Shown: one piece after another, positions 22,518-34,385 of the stretch
Position numbering within the stretch: the first letter of the stretch is position 1
How the letters are laid out: each line of letters opens with the position of its first letter
Assembly: GCA_004380135.1 (NCBI GenBank)
Contig: QXCR01000212.1
Location: forward strand, 1-40,057
DNA length: 40,057 nucleotides
Reading direction: 5' to 3'
Source: Stemphylium vesicarium
Taxonomy: Eukaryota; Ascomycota; Dothideomycetes; Pleosporales; Pleosporaceae
Position numbers and translations under genes: made by a program
Notes under the pieces: generated by a model
Database searches by the model: none
Told to the model about the DNA's origin: nothing
What the model saw: the letters and a program-made list of their open reading frames with translations, nothing else

Positions 22518-23342
22518 TCTAAGCGAGTAACACGCACTCAAAGCAGCAGAGATGCGCTAGTTTAGCGCATTAACGAAAAGGAAGTCCTAAGATATAATAG
22601 CAGGATTTATATTCTAGAGGAACTAGCTATTAGGTAAGAGATTTTATTCTAGAGCTATGACACACGTATAGTAGACTATTCTAGCGCACGTAGGACGCTT
22701 AAGCTTATTAGTAGGCTATATTATTAGCTATTACTTAGCTATAATATCTAGAAATACGTAAGGACGTGTGCTATATATTAAAGAAGTAAAGCTCTATAGC
22801 ATAGTAAATATAGTAAGCTATTACTACTACTAATTCTAAAGAACGTCTTTAAGGAAAATACTCTTAATTTTATTATAGAGTTACTACTAGTAAAAGATAG
22901 CTTAGATTATATCTTTAATATAATACTTATAATAGTTAACTACTTTTTAAAGATAGTAATCTATATACTTACTTTAAAGACTTAGGACGTAAAGTAATTT
23001 ACTAAATTTTACTTTAATTAGATTATCTTATAATATAAAATTTAGAAAAGTATTATATAAGACTATAGTTTAGTCTTTACTTTAGTACTTAAGATAGAAA
23101 TCTACTACTAATTATTAGTAAAGCGTAAGCTTAATATAGCCTTCTATTTATAAATAGATAAGTAAACTAAGCGCTAGAACTAGACTATAGAATAATACCT
23201 TAGAATATTTACTTTAGATAAGTAAGATAACTAAGTTTTATTATTAGTTATAGTATAGTTTACTTATAATAATTGAATTTATAAATTAATAAAAGTAATA
23301 CTATTTTACTTAGTTTATAGTAAGCACCTCTTGCTCTCTACG
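22518..23342 (+). pseudogene. Family C Gypsy pol, integrase part (copy 1, right half)
   Basis: This continues the 14,308-15,649 segment after the family B insertion, starting with the TCTAA duplicate and agcgagtaac. The frame has YVRTCAIY (zinc-binding end), VFKENTLNFIIELL, DYIFNIILIIVNYFLK, TLKT-stop-DVK and KSIIR, an integrase core with Asn where the first catalytic Asp is expected. It aligns with the minus strand of 37,690-38,520. It ends at ctctctacg, where the family A LTR starts; copy 2 continues past this point, so the border is an insertion or recombination breakpoint. Confidence 0.85.
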
Positions 23343-23559
23343 TGTAAGGGGCTAGCTCTAGGAGCACTCAAGGAGTAGATAGCCGATGGCAAGGCCAGGT
23401 ATATAGTGGTTGTATTCGATAAGGAGCTATTAGTCTATCTACGCTAGTATTTATCTACCTACTAGATAAATATTAGTCTAAAGTAATCTAAGCGTCTATT
23501 AGACGCGTCTATTAAGATTCTATTAAGAAGCTCTACTAAAGGGCGTTTAGCCTATTATA
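23343..23559 (-). repeat. Family A LTR, minus copy (3' LTR)
   Basis: 217 bp, tgtaaggggctagc at the left and cctattata (from cccgttaca) at the right. The left 100 bp are nearly free of RIP; the rest is mutated. Confidence 0.88.
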
Positions 23560-24574
23560 ATACCCCCCCCCTTTAGAGGTCTACCTAGTTTCCTTCTAAA
23601 ACCCGTCTAGGAGGCGTCCTTTAGCGTCGTAGTATAGTGCTATATAGAATAGCTAGTAGTCTAGAGCTTTTATATTCTTAAGTAGCTAAACTAGCTTAAA
23701 TAATATTTAGTAGTATTCTCTCTATTTAACCTTATATTTACGTTTAGCTCCTCTTCTAACGTGGCGTTTCTATTCTACTATAATATCTTCTACTACTTAT
23801 AGCGCTAATAGCTAGGAATTATCTATTTCTTAGCTTAGTAGTCAGTCTAAACTTATAAACTTAATTTAGTTAATATAGAATACTAAGTAGAGGCCTAGAA
23901 GTATATCTAGCTAAACTAAGTAGCTATTAATTACTTCTAATACTATATACTTAGCATTTTTCTAGTCTAGCTTCTTTAATATCTATCTAGTATTATACTA
24001 CTAGTCTAAGCGTAGCTAAACCTTATTACCTACTTAGTATTATTAAGTCTCTTATTACGACTTATTTACTTTTTATTCCTACTTCTACTACGCGCTTACT
24101 ATACTTATCTAGGCTAACTTAAGGATGCTTTAGAGCTTTAAGATAATCTACTCTACTCTCTTATTATCTAAGTAGTTATTAGGCGTACTTAGGGGGAGCG
24201 CTTATTCTTCTAGCGTCTATAGCTATAATAAGTTAACGTTATAGCTATATTATAAGAAGAAAGGCGATATACCTATTAAGTCGCGTTCCTACTATTAATT
24301 GCGATTTAAGCTATTAGGTAGAGCGTGGCCTAGTCTGTCTAAGCCTAGTTCGTGAAGAATTAGATATAGGCTTCCTAGACGCTATTTATTCTCTCTATAG
24401 CACTATCTATCTAGGGGTAGTACGCTATTAATAGCCTCTAATTAATCTTTAAAATCTAGTAGAGTCGTTCCTATAGTTTACTAATAAATTAATTCTCTTT
24501 ATCTAACGTAATCGCGTTAGGTAGCTAGTAGTACGCGACTACTCTTTTAATAAACTTTTAAACTATTATGTCTA
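23560..24574 (-). pseudogene. Family A Gypsy pol 3' end (minus copy)
   Basis: On the minus strand this is the end of an integrase with chromodomain, followed by a polypurine tract with a G run (23,560-23,576) and then the LTR. It aligns with the plus-strand copy at 33,596-34,385, sharing the reverse complements of ggcttagacagactaggccacgc and ggacgcctc. It extends about 230 bp further upstream in pol than the plus copy before being cut at 24,574 by family B copy 2. Many RIP stops. Confidence 0.82.
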
Positions 24575-25028
24575 TGTTACGACCCGAAGTTAAAACGCTT
24601 ACGACCACGCCGCAACCACGCCGCAACCACGCCGCAACCGCGCCGCACGAGCAAGACCAGGATAGCGATCCTGCAAAACGCTGACTGTCAGCAGTCACGT
24701 GACCAATCACTGCGCCAAGGACTATCGCTAGGAGCGATCACGACTACCGCATATCGCTAGGAGTAATTACGACTATTATAACCATTACTAGAAGTTATAC
24801 CCTACTATTATTAGGAGTTACTATAACTATTATATAAGTATATAGCTACTAGATAGCGTACTCTTATAGTTACTATATTTAACTTTAAAATTTAAGAATT
24901 AGTACTTAATTCTTAAACTCTTAAGTTATTTATTAATCTTTATATTATACTTAACTTATCTTATCTATTATACGCCTAGCTTATTTCTAAGAACTAATCT
25001 TAAAATCTTCTAAAAATAGACTTTTATA
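24575..25028 (+). repeat. 5' LTR of B copy 2 (U3 type X)
   Basis: 454 bp. GC-rich first 165 bp with four 11 bp units at 24,601-24,648 (three in the copy at 13,863) and CACGTG at 24,696-24,701. The R/U5-side sequence is shared with the other B LTRs. Confidence 0.9.
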
Positions 25029-28000
25029 CTTTAAATACTCTTAAAATAAGTAATATAATAATAGATACTTTAGATATAACTATAGATACTACTTATATCT
25101 TAGTATATAGTAATAAGCTTAATTTATATTATAGTAACTATAGTAAGCTTAAAGCTTAACTACTCTAAATTAATAGATATCTCTATATAAAAGAAAATAG
25201 AATTAATAATAATAATAAAGTTATATAGACTACTACCTTCTTTTATAGCGACGTAGAGAAGTAAGCTAACTTTATCTTATACTAATATATATATAATAAT
25301 ATTAATAACTAAGATAATATTAATCTTATTAATAACTAGGACGCCTTTAAAGCTAAAATAAAAGAAGTTTTTTTACTCTTTAAGAAATTAATAGTTATAG
25401 AATAGAAGATTTAAAGGCTTAAATAAACTAGGTCTACTACTAATTATATAACTAAGTTCTAATAATACTCTATAGTTATTAACTAGAATAATAACGCTTT
25501 AATATAAATATACTACTAAGGTCTTAAGCTAATTATACGTAAAGAACTTATATAAAATAGATCTAAATTTAATATACTTAATAAACTTATAGATAAAGCT
25601 ATTAAAATTAATAATAAGTTATATAAGCTTATACTAGAGGAAAGACTATTTAATTAAGAAACTTATATCTAAGAGCCTATAAATAACTAACTAAGATACT
25701 AACTTTAATATTTATACTCTAACTAAGAATATTAGTAAAGCTATATACTTTAAGTCCTTAATATATACGCTATAAATAGCTATAAGCCTATATACCTTAA
25801 TAATATTAATAAAAGACTAGGTTAGCTAAAGTTTTAGCGTAATAAGAGTAAGAAGCTAATTACTTACTATACTTATAGTAAAGTAGGCTATATAGTACGG
25901 GACTATTATAGTAAAAATAAGATTATATAATAAGTTAATATACTTAGAAAGACTAGTAAACTAGCTAATAAATTATAGGAAGTTATTATAAAACCTATAA
26001 TTAAATACTAAGTAAATAGTAGAGAAGATATTCTTAAAGAAATTAAGAACCTTACTATTATAAGAACTAAATACCTAGATAACTTACTCGCATCTAATAA
26101 GGAGTATAATACACTAGAAGAAGATATAGTAGAACTACTACGCACTAAATATAATAAGATAGCTACATTTAAGAAAAAATATTAACTAAGCACGCCCTAT
26201 GTAAGCTAACTAGAAATAGAGTTATTATTACTATAAATTAATAGCCTACTCTACTATCTTAATAAGAAATTAGTAGATTATATTATAAAAACCCTAAATA
26301 TTCTATAAACTATATAATAGTACTTCTATAATCTAGCCTATAAAGTTAATTAAGATTAAGAAAATATTTCTTTAGAAATTAAGAAATTCCTACTAATACT
26401 AAAGAATCTTTAATAAGTTAAATAAGTACTATAAGTATAAGATAAACTTATAGTTATACCTTTTAATAAAGATATTTAAGAGATAACTCTATACGCTATA
26501 GAATTAGATAGCTAGATAGTTAAGATTCTAGAATAAGATATTTAAGAGTTTATATAATACTCTTAGAATAATAAGCTATTATAGGCTAAAGAAGTAGAAA
26601 AGTAATAATTATAAAGCTAATCTTAAAGTAAATAAAAAATTAACTAGATAAGCTAAGATACTATAGTTTAGTACTAGTATAATTCTTATAACTCTTACTA
26701 TACTAAGTTATTATAGATTAGTTATATATATAACTTTTATAAGACCTATTACTTAGAAAAGAAGAGATTTATATAGTCTCTAAGAAAAGTATATAGATTT
26801 CTTAAGTATAAAGTAGAATAAAATATATATATTAAAGATATATATCTAAAGCACCTATAGAATAAGTATAAGAATACTTATTTCTCTAGTTATAAAGACT
26901 TATAAGATATTATCTAAATATAAATTATATATAAGATATAATATATTAATAACTCTATCTACGAATATAAGAAGCACGACTAGTAAATATACCTAAGTAG
27001 TGCATATAATAAGCACTACGATATAAAAGAATTCTATAGATTTAGAACTAAGTCTTTTTTAGACTAGTAAATAGCTAAGAAGGCTTAGCTAAGAAGATTA
27101 ATATAGTAAATCTCTTAGAACTTATTAAGCTACTAATATAGCTTAATAGAGTATAGATGCATACTTTAGTAGATTTAGAATTAGAAGTAAACTATATTTT
27201 AGCGTACGTAGTAGATAAAGCTAGACTTTAACTACTATAGAAATATTAGTTATACCTACTATAGGTTACTAATAGATAACTAATACTAAAAGAAAGTAAG
27301 ATTATATATAAGGTTACTAACGTAACGCTTAGTATCTAAGAGTACTAAGAAAGAATAGACCTAGACGTCTTTAGACTAGCTACCTATAATATTATATTAG
27401 AACTTCTCTAGCTATAAGAATATAACTTATAGATTAACTAAAAGTTAAAGAAGTTCTTATTTAAGTACTATAGACTAGACGTAACTATAAGCTAGCTTAT
27501 ATATTAACTAATTTTAATAATAGATAAGAGAAAAGTTTATAATATTACTAAAGAATAGTAAACCTTATATAAGAATAGTCTTAAGATATAAGAGTTTAAC
27601 TTAATAGATACTAGTAAAGTACTTCTAGATTAAGAAGTTAAAGTTTTAAAAAAATATATAATTTCTAATATTCTAAAAAAGTATAAAGAATTTAAGTACC
27701 TTTTTATAAAAGTAGTAAATAGTAAAGTCTTATTAAAATATTAATTCTAAAATTCTAAGATTATTCTAGAAAAAAAGAAAACTTTACTCTTTAGTCTAAT
27801 ATATTAACTATTAGAGATAGAATTTAAAGTACTAAGAAAGTAGCTAAATAAAAATTTAAAAAAAGGCTATATTAGACTTTCTAATTTACTAATAAGATTT
27901 CTTATACTCTTTATACTAAAGAAGAAGGGACTACTAAAGATATATATTAACTATTATAAGCTTAATAATATTATAGTAAAGAATTAATACTTACTACTAA

Positions 28001-30400
28001 ATATTATAAAACTTTAGAATTAACTATCTTAAGTAAAGATTTTTATAATAATAGATTTATAAGATAAATACTACTTTATTAAAAAAAAAAAAGTAAAGAA
28101 TAGAAGATAGTATTCTAAATAAAATATAGATAGTATAAATATACTATTATACTTTTTAAGCTTATAAACGCTCTAGTAATATTTTAAGAACTTCTTAATA
28201 ATATGTTAAAAGCTTACTTAGATATCTTTATTATTATATATTTAAATAATATTCTTATTTACTCTAAGAATAAAGAAGAATATATTAAATATATCTATAT
28301 AGTACTAAGGTGCCTAGACTAGTTTAATCTATAACTTAAGCTAGAGAAATGCGAATTCTATAAAAAAGAGTTTACTTTCTTAAAATATATTATAGGAGCT
28401 AATAGAGTACGTATAAGTAAAGAAAAGATTAAAGTAGTTAAGAAATAGCTACTATTAAAGATAGTTAAGGAAATATAATTCTTCTTAGAATTCCTAAATT
28501 TTAATTAATAGTTTATTAAAGATTACTCTAAGATTACTATTTAATTAATAAAACTTATAAGAAAAGTAGAAGACGCCTTCTAGACACTTAAAAATATAAA
28601 TATAATACTATTATACTTCTATATATTTTAATTAGGGTAACCTCTACGCTTTAAGACTAACTTATTAGATCTTATATTAGAAGAATATACTAGCTAATTA
28701 TATAAAAGCTAATAGTATCTTATAGCCTATTATTTACGTAAGCTTTTAGGACTAGAGGAGAACTATAATATTTATAATAAGAAGCTATTAGCTATTATTA
28801 CTTACCTAAAGTATTAGAGAGTATACGCTAAGAGTTACTTAGAACTTATAATATTCTTAGATTATAAGAACTTAGTTATATTTACGACTACTAAGATACT
28901 TAATAAATAATAAGTTTAATAATTATAGGAATTAGGATAATATAAGTTTAAGATTATATTTATACTAAGAAAAGATAATAGTAGGGCTAATACTCTTAGC
29001 TATAAATATAATATTATAGAAATAAAAATAATTAATAAATCTATAATACTTATACGCTATAAAGATAGATTATTAGAATTAGTAAAGATACTAAATCTAG
29101 TTATATAAATTACTAATAAGATACTAGAAGAATTATAAGAAGTAATTATTAAGTAATACTATAATAACTCTATATATAGTTACTCTAGTATTACTTAAAT
29201 AATAGAATTTATTAAGCGAAATTACGAGTTTCTATATATAAAGAATAAAGTTACCTCCTTTATTACTAAATACATAGACTATTAGAAGAGTAAATATAGT
29301 ACCTACGCACCCTATAGAGAAATATAAGTAATAGAGCTACTTAATATACTATAGTTAGATATCTCTATAGACTTTATTATAGGCCTACTAGTCTTAAGAG
29401 ACCCTATTACTAAGGTATTATATAATATAATTCTCGTAGTAGTAGATTATTTTATAAAGTAAGCTAGGTATATCGCCTTTTATAAAGATTTTATAGTAGT
29501 ATAACTTATATATATTATTAATAATCGTATTAAAAGGTATTATAGCATACTAAAGTTAATTATTAGTAATAGAGATAAGCTCTTTACTTTAAACTTTTAG
29601 ATAGTATTACTTATTATAATTAATACTAAAAGAAAGTTATTAATAGCTTATTATCTATAAATAGATAGATAAATAGAGCGAATAAATTATATAATAAAAG
29701 CCTATCTATAAATCTATATTAACTACTAGTAAAATAACTAGGTTTTACTACTATCTATAGTATAGATAGCCTATAATAATAAGCTTTTAGAGTCTATAGG
29801 ATAGACTCTATTCTACGTAAACTATAGAAGATACCTAAATCTCTTTATATATATACTACTAAGCCTAAAAATAGAAGTAGCTATTATTATAGCTAATAAG
29901 CTAAAGTTAGTACACAAGTTACTATAACGCGAACTTAAAAAGGTATAACGCTAGAGTATCTTATATATTAATAAGAAATAAAAAATAGCACTTTAGCTAA
30001 AGAGAGAGGATAAAGTTTATCTACTTATAAAGAGCCTTTGCACTATATAACTTAGTAAGAGACTTAATAATATTAAAGTTAGACTATTTTTAATTCTTAA
30101 TTAGAAGGGACTAGTTACTTATATACTTAATCTTCTATTTAATATAAAGATACACCTAAGATTCTATATTAATATATTAGAATTAGTAGACCCTAAAATA
30201 CTACTCTAGAAAACCTTCTACTATAAAATAGAAGAAAATAATAAATTTAAAATTAAGAGAATTCTCGCATACTAAACGTAGAATAATAGTAAAAAATACT
30301 TAGTTAAATAGTTAGGCTATTCTAAAAGTAATAATATCTAGAAACTAGATATAAATCTTATAAATTACTACTAGCTACTTACGTAGTATTATATAAAGTA
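25029..30400 (+). pseudogene. gag-pol relic of B copy 2
   Basis: Collinear with copy 1 and even more mutated. The gag knuckle relic near 25,870-25,920 reads YTYSKVGYIVRDYYSK. The RT box at 28,239-28,250 reads YLNN, both Asp changed to Asn. Around 28,570 a stretch of about 40 bp present in copy 1 (atactatttatatagagtaa region) is missing. The integrase core and chromodomain are recognisable by alignment with copy 1. Stops throughout. Confidence 0.88.
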
Positions 30401-30479
30401 CTTAGCTACTTATTAAAAGTAAGATTACTATCTAAGAAAGTTAGCGTAAAGGTACTCTAATCTAATATAGAAGTACTAG

Positions 30480-30790
30480 GTATTATACTATCTTTAAGAA
30501 GACGCACCTTCTAGTTAATATTATCTACTACCTCTAGCGCTTTAATCTTTTCTACGAATTTCCCTAACTTATCTACTTACTACTATTTATAGCGCTTTAG
30601 CACCTTCCTTTATTTACGAAGATGATCCTTTTTCGCACGGGCTGCTAATAGAGTATCTAACGCTGCTACCTCTACTATATTAGCCTTAGACTCCTATTAT
30701 TCTAAGCGAGCTAGCTCCTATTCTAACTAAGAAAAGTCTAGTAAGGGAACCTCTACTAGCACGCACGACTTTACACTATTGCGATAATAA
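30480..30790 (-). pseudogene. Antisense coiled-coil relic in B copy 2
   Basis: One minus-strand frame reads VKSCVLVEVPLLDF, NIVEVAALDTLLAARAKKDH and VDKLGKFVEKIKALEVVDNI, broken by TAG/TAA codons. Composition (charged, Leu/Ala/Lys/Glu-rich) and position between pol end and 3' LTR match the antisense ORF of copy 1, though the sequences have diverged. The segment is richer in GC than its flanks. Confidence 0.45.
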
Positions 30791-31156
30791 TTCCTATATT
30801 TCTTCTTTAATAATAATATACGATATTCTAGATTCTTTTTCGCGTAATATTAATAAGCGACTATAACTATCTAACTAATACTATTTATATAATCGTCTAG
30901 AGTATAATAATAAGTAGTACTATAGGAAACTATAAGGTTAGTTTATAAAGATATAAAATAGAAAAGAGAGAGATAGTATTACGAATCTAAGAAGATAGGG
31001 CACGGCAACTTATATATAGAAGTAATAAAGAAGTTACTTTATATAAGTTAAGTAAATAGCTAATCTTTAAGAACTAATAAGTAGCATTACCTTATAGCTT
31101 ATATAATTTTATAGTCTTAGTAGAAAGCTACTAGAAAATAAATTACGTATATTCTA

Positions 31157-33259
31157 TAGTAGGGTGACAAAAAGAAAGAGTAATAAAAAAAGTAGTCTTT
31201 TTTAAACCTATATATCTAGATACGTAGACTAGCTATAACTAAGGTTTTTAGTTTTCTAGAAAGCTAAGACCTTTCTCTCTAACTTGAAAGCTGTCAATAA
31301 TTGCTTAATAAGCATATAGATAGTAAGAATCAGCCTTAAACATAGAGAATCAAAAAACTCTAGTTTAATCTAGCTACAACTTTTTATCTAGCGTATGAAA
31401 AGTTCTAAATTTTCTTTACGTGATACTAGCTTAAGTTAAGATTACGTAAGCAAAATCCCAGCCTTCTTGATTATCTAAGTAAAGTTTTAAAAATAGTTAA
31501 AGAAAAAGTACGCTAAAAAAAGACGCTAAAATTACGTAAGCTCCTTTTGGTTAAATTCTATATAGTCTGCTCTTTCTAAGTCTAATTTTTCTCTTCTATA
31601 TTTCCTCTCTATGTCTATAGAACTTTCGAAATTAGAAAAAGAAGTTTTTACTCTATCTTTACAACAACACTCTATTAGTGCTATTAGTACTATACTAGAA
31701 AAGTCCTCTAAGTCTATTTATAACACTTTACAACGTATTAAAAAGAAAAAAAATACTTCTACTACTTCTTTAAAGCCTAAATTAGGCCGCCCTTCTAAGG
31801 TCTCTAAAAGAGCTACTAGAGTAGTTAATAGAGATCTAGAACGTAGTCCTAAAAAGACAAATCGCCGTATTCTAGAAGAGAACAATCTAAAGTTTTCTAC
31901 TAGAAGCCTACAACGCCTATTAAAAGCGGAGAAATACTCTATTTCTACTGCTAAGAAAAAGCAGCTTTTAAACAAAGAAAAAGCTAGTAACCGCAAGAAG
32001 TACGCTAAGAAGACTATTAAAATCTTAAAATATATAAAATTTACTAGAGTTATATTTTCAGACGAGTCTTCTATACAGCGTAGGCACGGTGCTAGGCAAG
32101 AATACGTTAGAAAGAGAAGAAATAAGAGGACTGGGCCTGAACAAGTCTCTACAACTAATTCAAGTGAGTTTAAAAAAAATCCTAATAGGCTATATTTTTG
32201 TCTAGGAAATCTAGTACTTTTCTATTTATTTAGAATATTTTTAGCTAGCTTACTAACCAAGTTATAGCCCTCGATATTACTATCTCTGTTTGGGGAGCTA
32301 TTTGGCTAAGTGGAGGATCTAAGTTATACATAACTAAGACTCCACAAGACACTAGAAGCTTTACAAATACAAGATATATACGAGAAGTTTTAACTCCTAT
32401 AGTTAAACCCTTATTTAAAAGAGGTAAGAAAGCTCTTATTTATTTTTAAGTTTAAAAGACTATAACTTAGCTAATCCTTGATATTTTTTAAAAGTTTTTT
32501 AACATCTAGAAAGCTAATATATTATTCTATCTAGGGTGGAGATTTCAGCAAGATAATGCTAAGATCCACAAAACGCCAGCAGTTATTTCTTGGTTTTTAA
32601 GAAATAGAATTCCTCTTTTTAAGCATCCTGCTTATAGCCCTGATCTAAATCCTATAGAAAACGTTTAGAGCTTACTTAAGAATAGGCTAGCAAGAAGGCC
32701 TAGTGCCTCTTTAGGCCTAGGTGCTAGTACAAAAGCAGTAAATCTATTTAAAAAAGCAATTTTAGAAGAGTAGGAGCAAATACCGCAAGAAGCAATAGAT
32801 AACTATATTAGGTCTTTACCTAGACGTTATAAGGCAGTTAAAGCAGCTAAAGGCTGGTATACTAAGTACTAGTTATTAGATCTAGCTATTTCAATATACT
32901 AAAAGCTTAAAAAATAACTTTTTAATCTAACTACTACAGGAATAGGTAGAATAACTCTAAATTGAGATGTATTATAGAACTCTACCTATATAACAAGACA
33001 TTAGATTTTAAGAAAAATTGATACTCTAAATAAAAAGTTGTAGCTATAAAAGAAGAGAGCTTTCAAGTATACTCTAACACTGCTAAGAATACGCTAGTTA
33101 GAGCTTACTAAGCAACTACCTAGAAATACTAACTAAAAGAAAATGTTCTTAGCTTTCTAAAATACTAAAAATCTTAGTTATAGTTGGTCTAGTTGTCTAG
33201 ATATAGAGCTTTAAAAAAGGCTACTTTTTTTATTACTCTTTCTTTTTGTCACCCTACTG
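31157..33259 (+). mobile_element. Tc1-type DNA transposon with about 110 bp terminal inverted repeats
   Basis: 2,103 bp flanked by TA duplications (31,155-31,156 and 33,260-33,261). The right end, read on the minus strand, starts cagtagggtgacaaaaag; the left starts tagtagggtgacaaaaag (one C to T). Inverted similarity continues for about 110 bp with scattered differences, and subterminal inverted blocks (tacaactttttat at 31,375 and aaaaagttgta at 33,040) also match. It contains one transposase gene. It is much less TA-saturated than the retroelement on both sides, so it probably inserted after RIP had acted there. Confidence 0.93.
31611..32872 (+). pseudogene. Tc1-family DD34E transposase, two introns, two premature stops
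   Basis: Exons 31,611-32,163, 32,268-32,423 and 32,535-32,872. Intron 1 (104 bp) has donor GTGAGT and a TACTAAC branch site; intron 2 (111 bp) runs from GTAAGA to CTAG. The spliced frame has 349 codons with the final stop, usual for Tc1. An N-terminal helix-turn-helix region is followed by GRPSK. Catalytic residues are Asp in VIFSDESSIQ, Asp in FQQDNAKIH (just after intron 2) and Glu in SPDLNPIEN, with 34 residues between the last two. Two in-frame TAG codons follow, at ENV-stop-SLLKNR and ILEE-stop-EQIPQ; both fit TGG to TAG. Without splicing the frame appears to end at 32,267. All three catalytic residues are present. Inactive unless the stops are read through. Confidence 0.9.
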
Positions 33260-33260
33260 T

Positions 33261-33349
33261 ATAATATTCTATAATATCCTATAATATTCTTTAATATTCT
33301 ATAATATCCTATAATATTTTATAATATCCTATAATATCCTATAAGATAT
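33261..33349. repeat. 10-bp tandem array
   Basis: About nine units of ataatatYct with single-base variants, immediately right of the Tc1 insertion. A matching atattcta remains left of the transposon at 31,149-31,156, so the transposon landed at the array's left end. It lies in the type Z U3 of the 3' LTR. Confidence 0.85.
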
Positions 33350-33595
33350 TATATATAAGATATATAAGACCTTATAGAATATATAAGATATTAAGTTATA
33401 TTCTCTAAGTATATAGCTACTAGATAGCGTACTTATATAGTTACTATATTTAACTTTAAAATCTAAAAACTAGTATTTAATTCTTAAACTCTTAAGTTAT
33501 TTATTAATCTTTATATTATACTTAACTTATCTCGTCTATTACGCGCCTAGCTTATTCCCAAGAACCAACCCTAGGACCCTCTAATCACAGGCTTA

Positions 33596-34385
33596 GACAG
33601 ACTAGGCCACGCTCTGCCTAATGGCTTAAATCGCGATTAATAGTAGGGACGCGACGTTAATAGGTGTATTGCCTTTCTTCTTATAATATAGCTATAACGT
33701 AGACCTATTGCAGCTATAGACGCTAGAGGAACGAGCGCTGCCCCTAGATACACCTAATAACTACTTAGATAATAGGAAAGTAGAGTAGATTGTCTTGAAA
33801 CTCTAAAGCGTCCTTAAGCTAGCCTAAGTAAGTATAGTAAGCGCGTAATAGAAGTAGAAACGATAAGTGAATAAGTCGCGATAAGAGGCTTAATAATACT
33901 AGGTAGGCGATAAGGTTTAGCTACGCTTAGACTAGTATTATAGCACTAGGCGGATATTAAAGAAGCTAGACTAGAAAAACGCTAAGTAGGTAATTAATAG
34001 CTACTTAGTTAAGCTAAATACGCCTCTAGATCCCTACTTAGTATTCTATATTAACTAAACTAAGCTTGCGAGTTTAGACCTACTACTAAGCTAAAAAGTA
34101 GATAATTCTTAGCTACTAGCGTTATAAGTAGTAGGAGAGAATAAATAAGTAGTAGAAGATATTATAGTAGAATAGGAATGCTACGTTAAAAGAGGAGCTA
34201 AACGTAAATATAAAGTTAAATAGTGAAGATACTACTAAATATTATTTAAGCTAGTCTAGCTACTTAAGAATATAGAAGCTCTAGACTACTAGCTATCCTA
34301 TATAGCACTATACCGCGACGCTAAAGGACGCCTCTTAGATAGATTTTAGAAGAAAAATAGGTAGACCTCTAAAAAGAGAGGGTAT
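33596..34385 (+). pseudogene. Family A Gypsy pol 3' end (plus copy)
   Basis: The plus frame reads GDKV-stop-LRLD near 33,910, KKLD-stop-KNAK, then LVKLNTPLDPYLVFYINQTKLA, which is the integrase C-terminal region. A chromodomain relic follows near 34,205-34,235, KYKVK-stop-stop-RY, where both stops and the Arg fit G/C to A/T changes in a KWRGY-type motif. It ends with a purine tract (aaaaagagagggtat) before the LTR. Left end cut at 33,596 by family B copy 2. Confidence 0.85.

Larger units (their letters stand above)
24575..33595 (+). mobile_element. Gypsy retrotransposon, family B copy 2, with unequal LTRs and a Tc1 insertion
   Basis: Without the Tc1 element it spans about 6.9 kb, the same as copy 1. 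The interior from 25,029 aligns with copy 1 through gag-pol. The 5' LTR has U3 type X (as at 13,863); the 3' LTR starts tattacgaatctaag with an unrelated U3 (type Z). Flanks do not match (gtcta versus ggctt), so this is a recombinant of two elements rather than a single clean insertion. A deletion of about 10 bp affects the extreme 3' end (ctctaatcaca). Confidence 0.85.
30977..33595 (+). repeat. 3' LTR of B copy 2 (U3 type Z), interrupted by Tc1
   Basis: It follows a purine tract (gaaaagagagagatag) and starts tattacgaat. The Tc1 element at 31,157-33,259 splits it. After a 10 bp tandem array, from about 33,408 it rejoins the common 3' LTR sequence (agtatatagctactagatagcg) and ends ctctaatcaca at 33,595. 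The last 60 bp are unmutated. Confidence 0.75.

Noticed and set aside
31611..32267. A complete 218-aa protein as the transposase
   Set aside because: The last part of this frame reads into intron 1; splicing at GTGAGT/TAG joins it to the rest of a standard DD34E transposase.
33261..33349. CRISPR-like or functional array
   Set aside because: Units are 10 bp with no spacers; it is a simple AT-rich tandem repeat.
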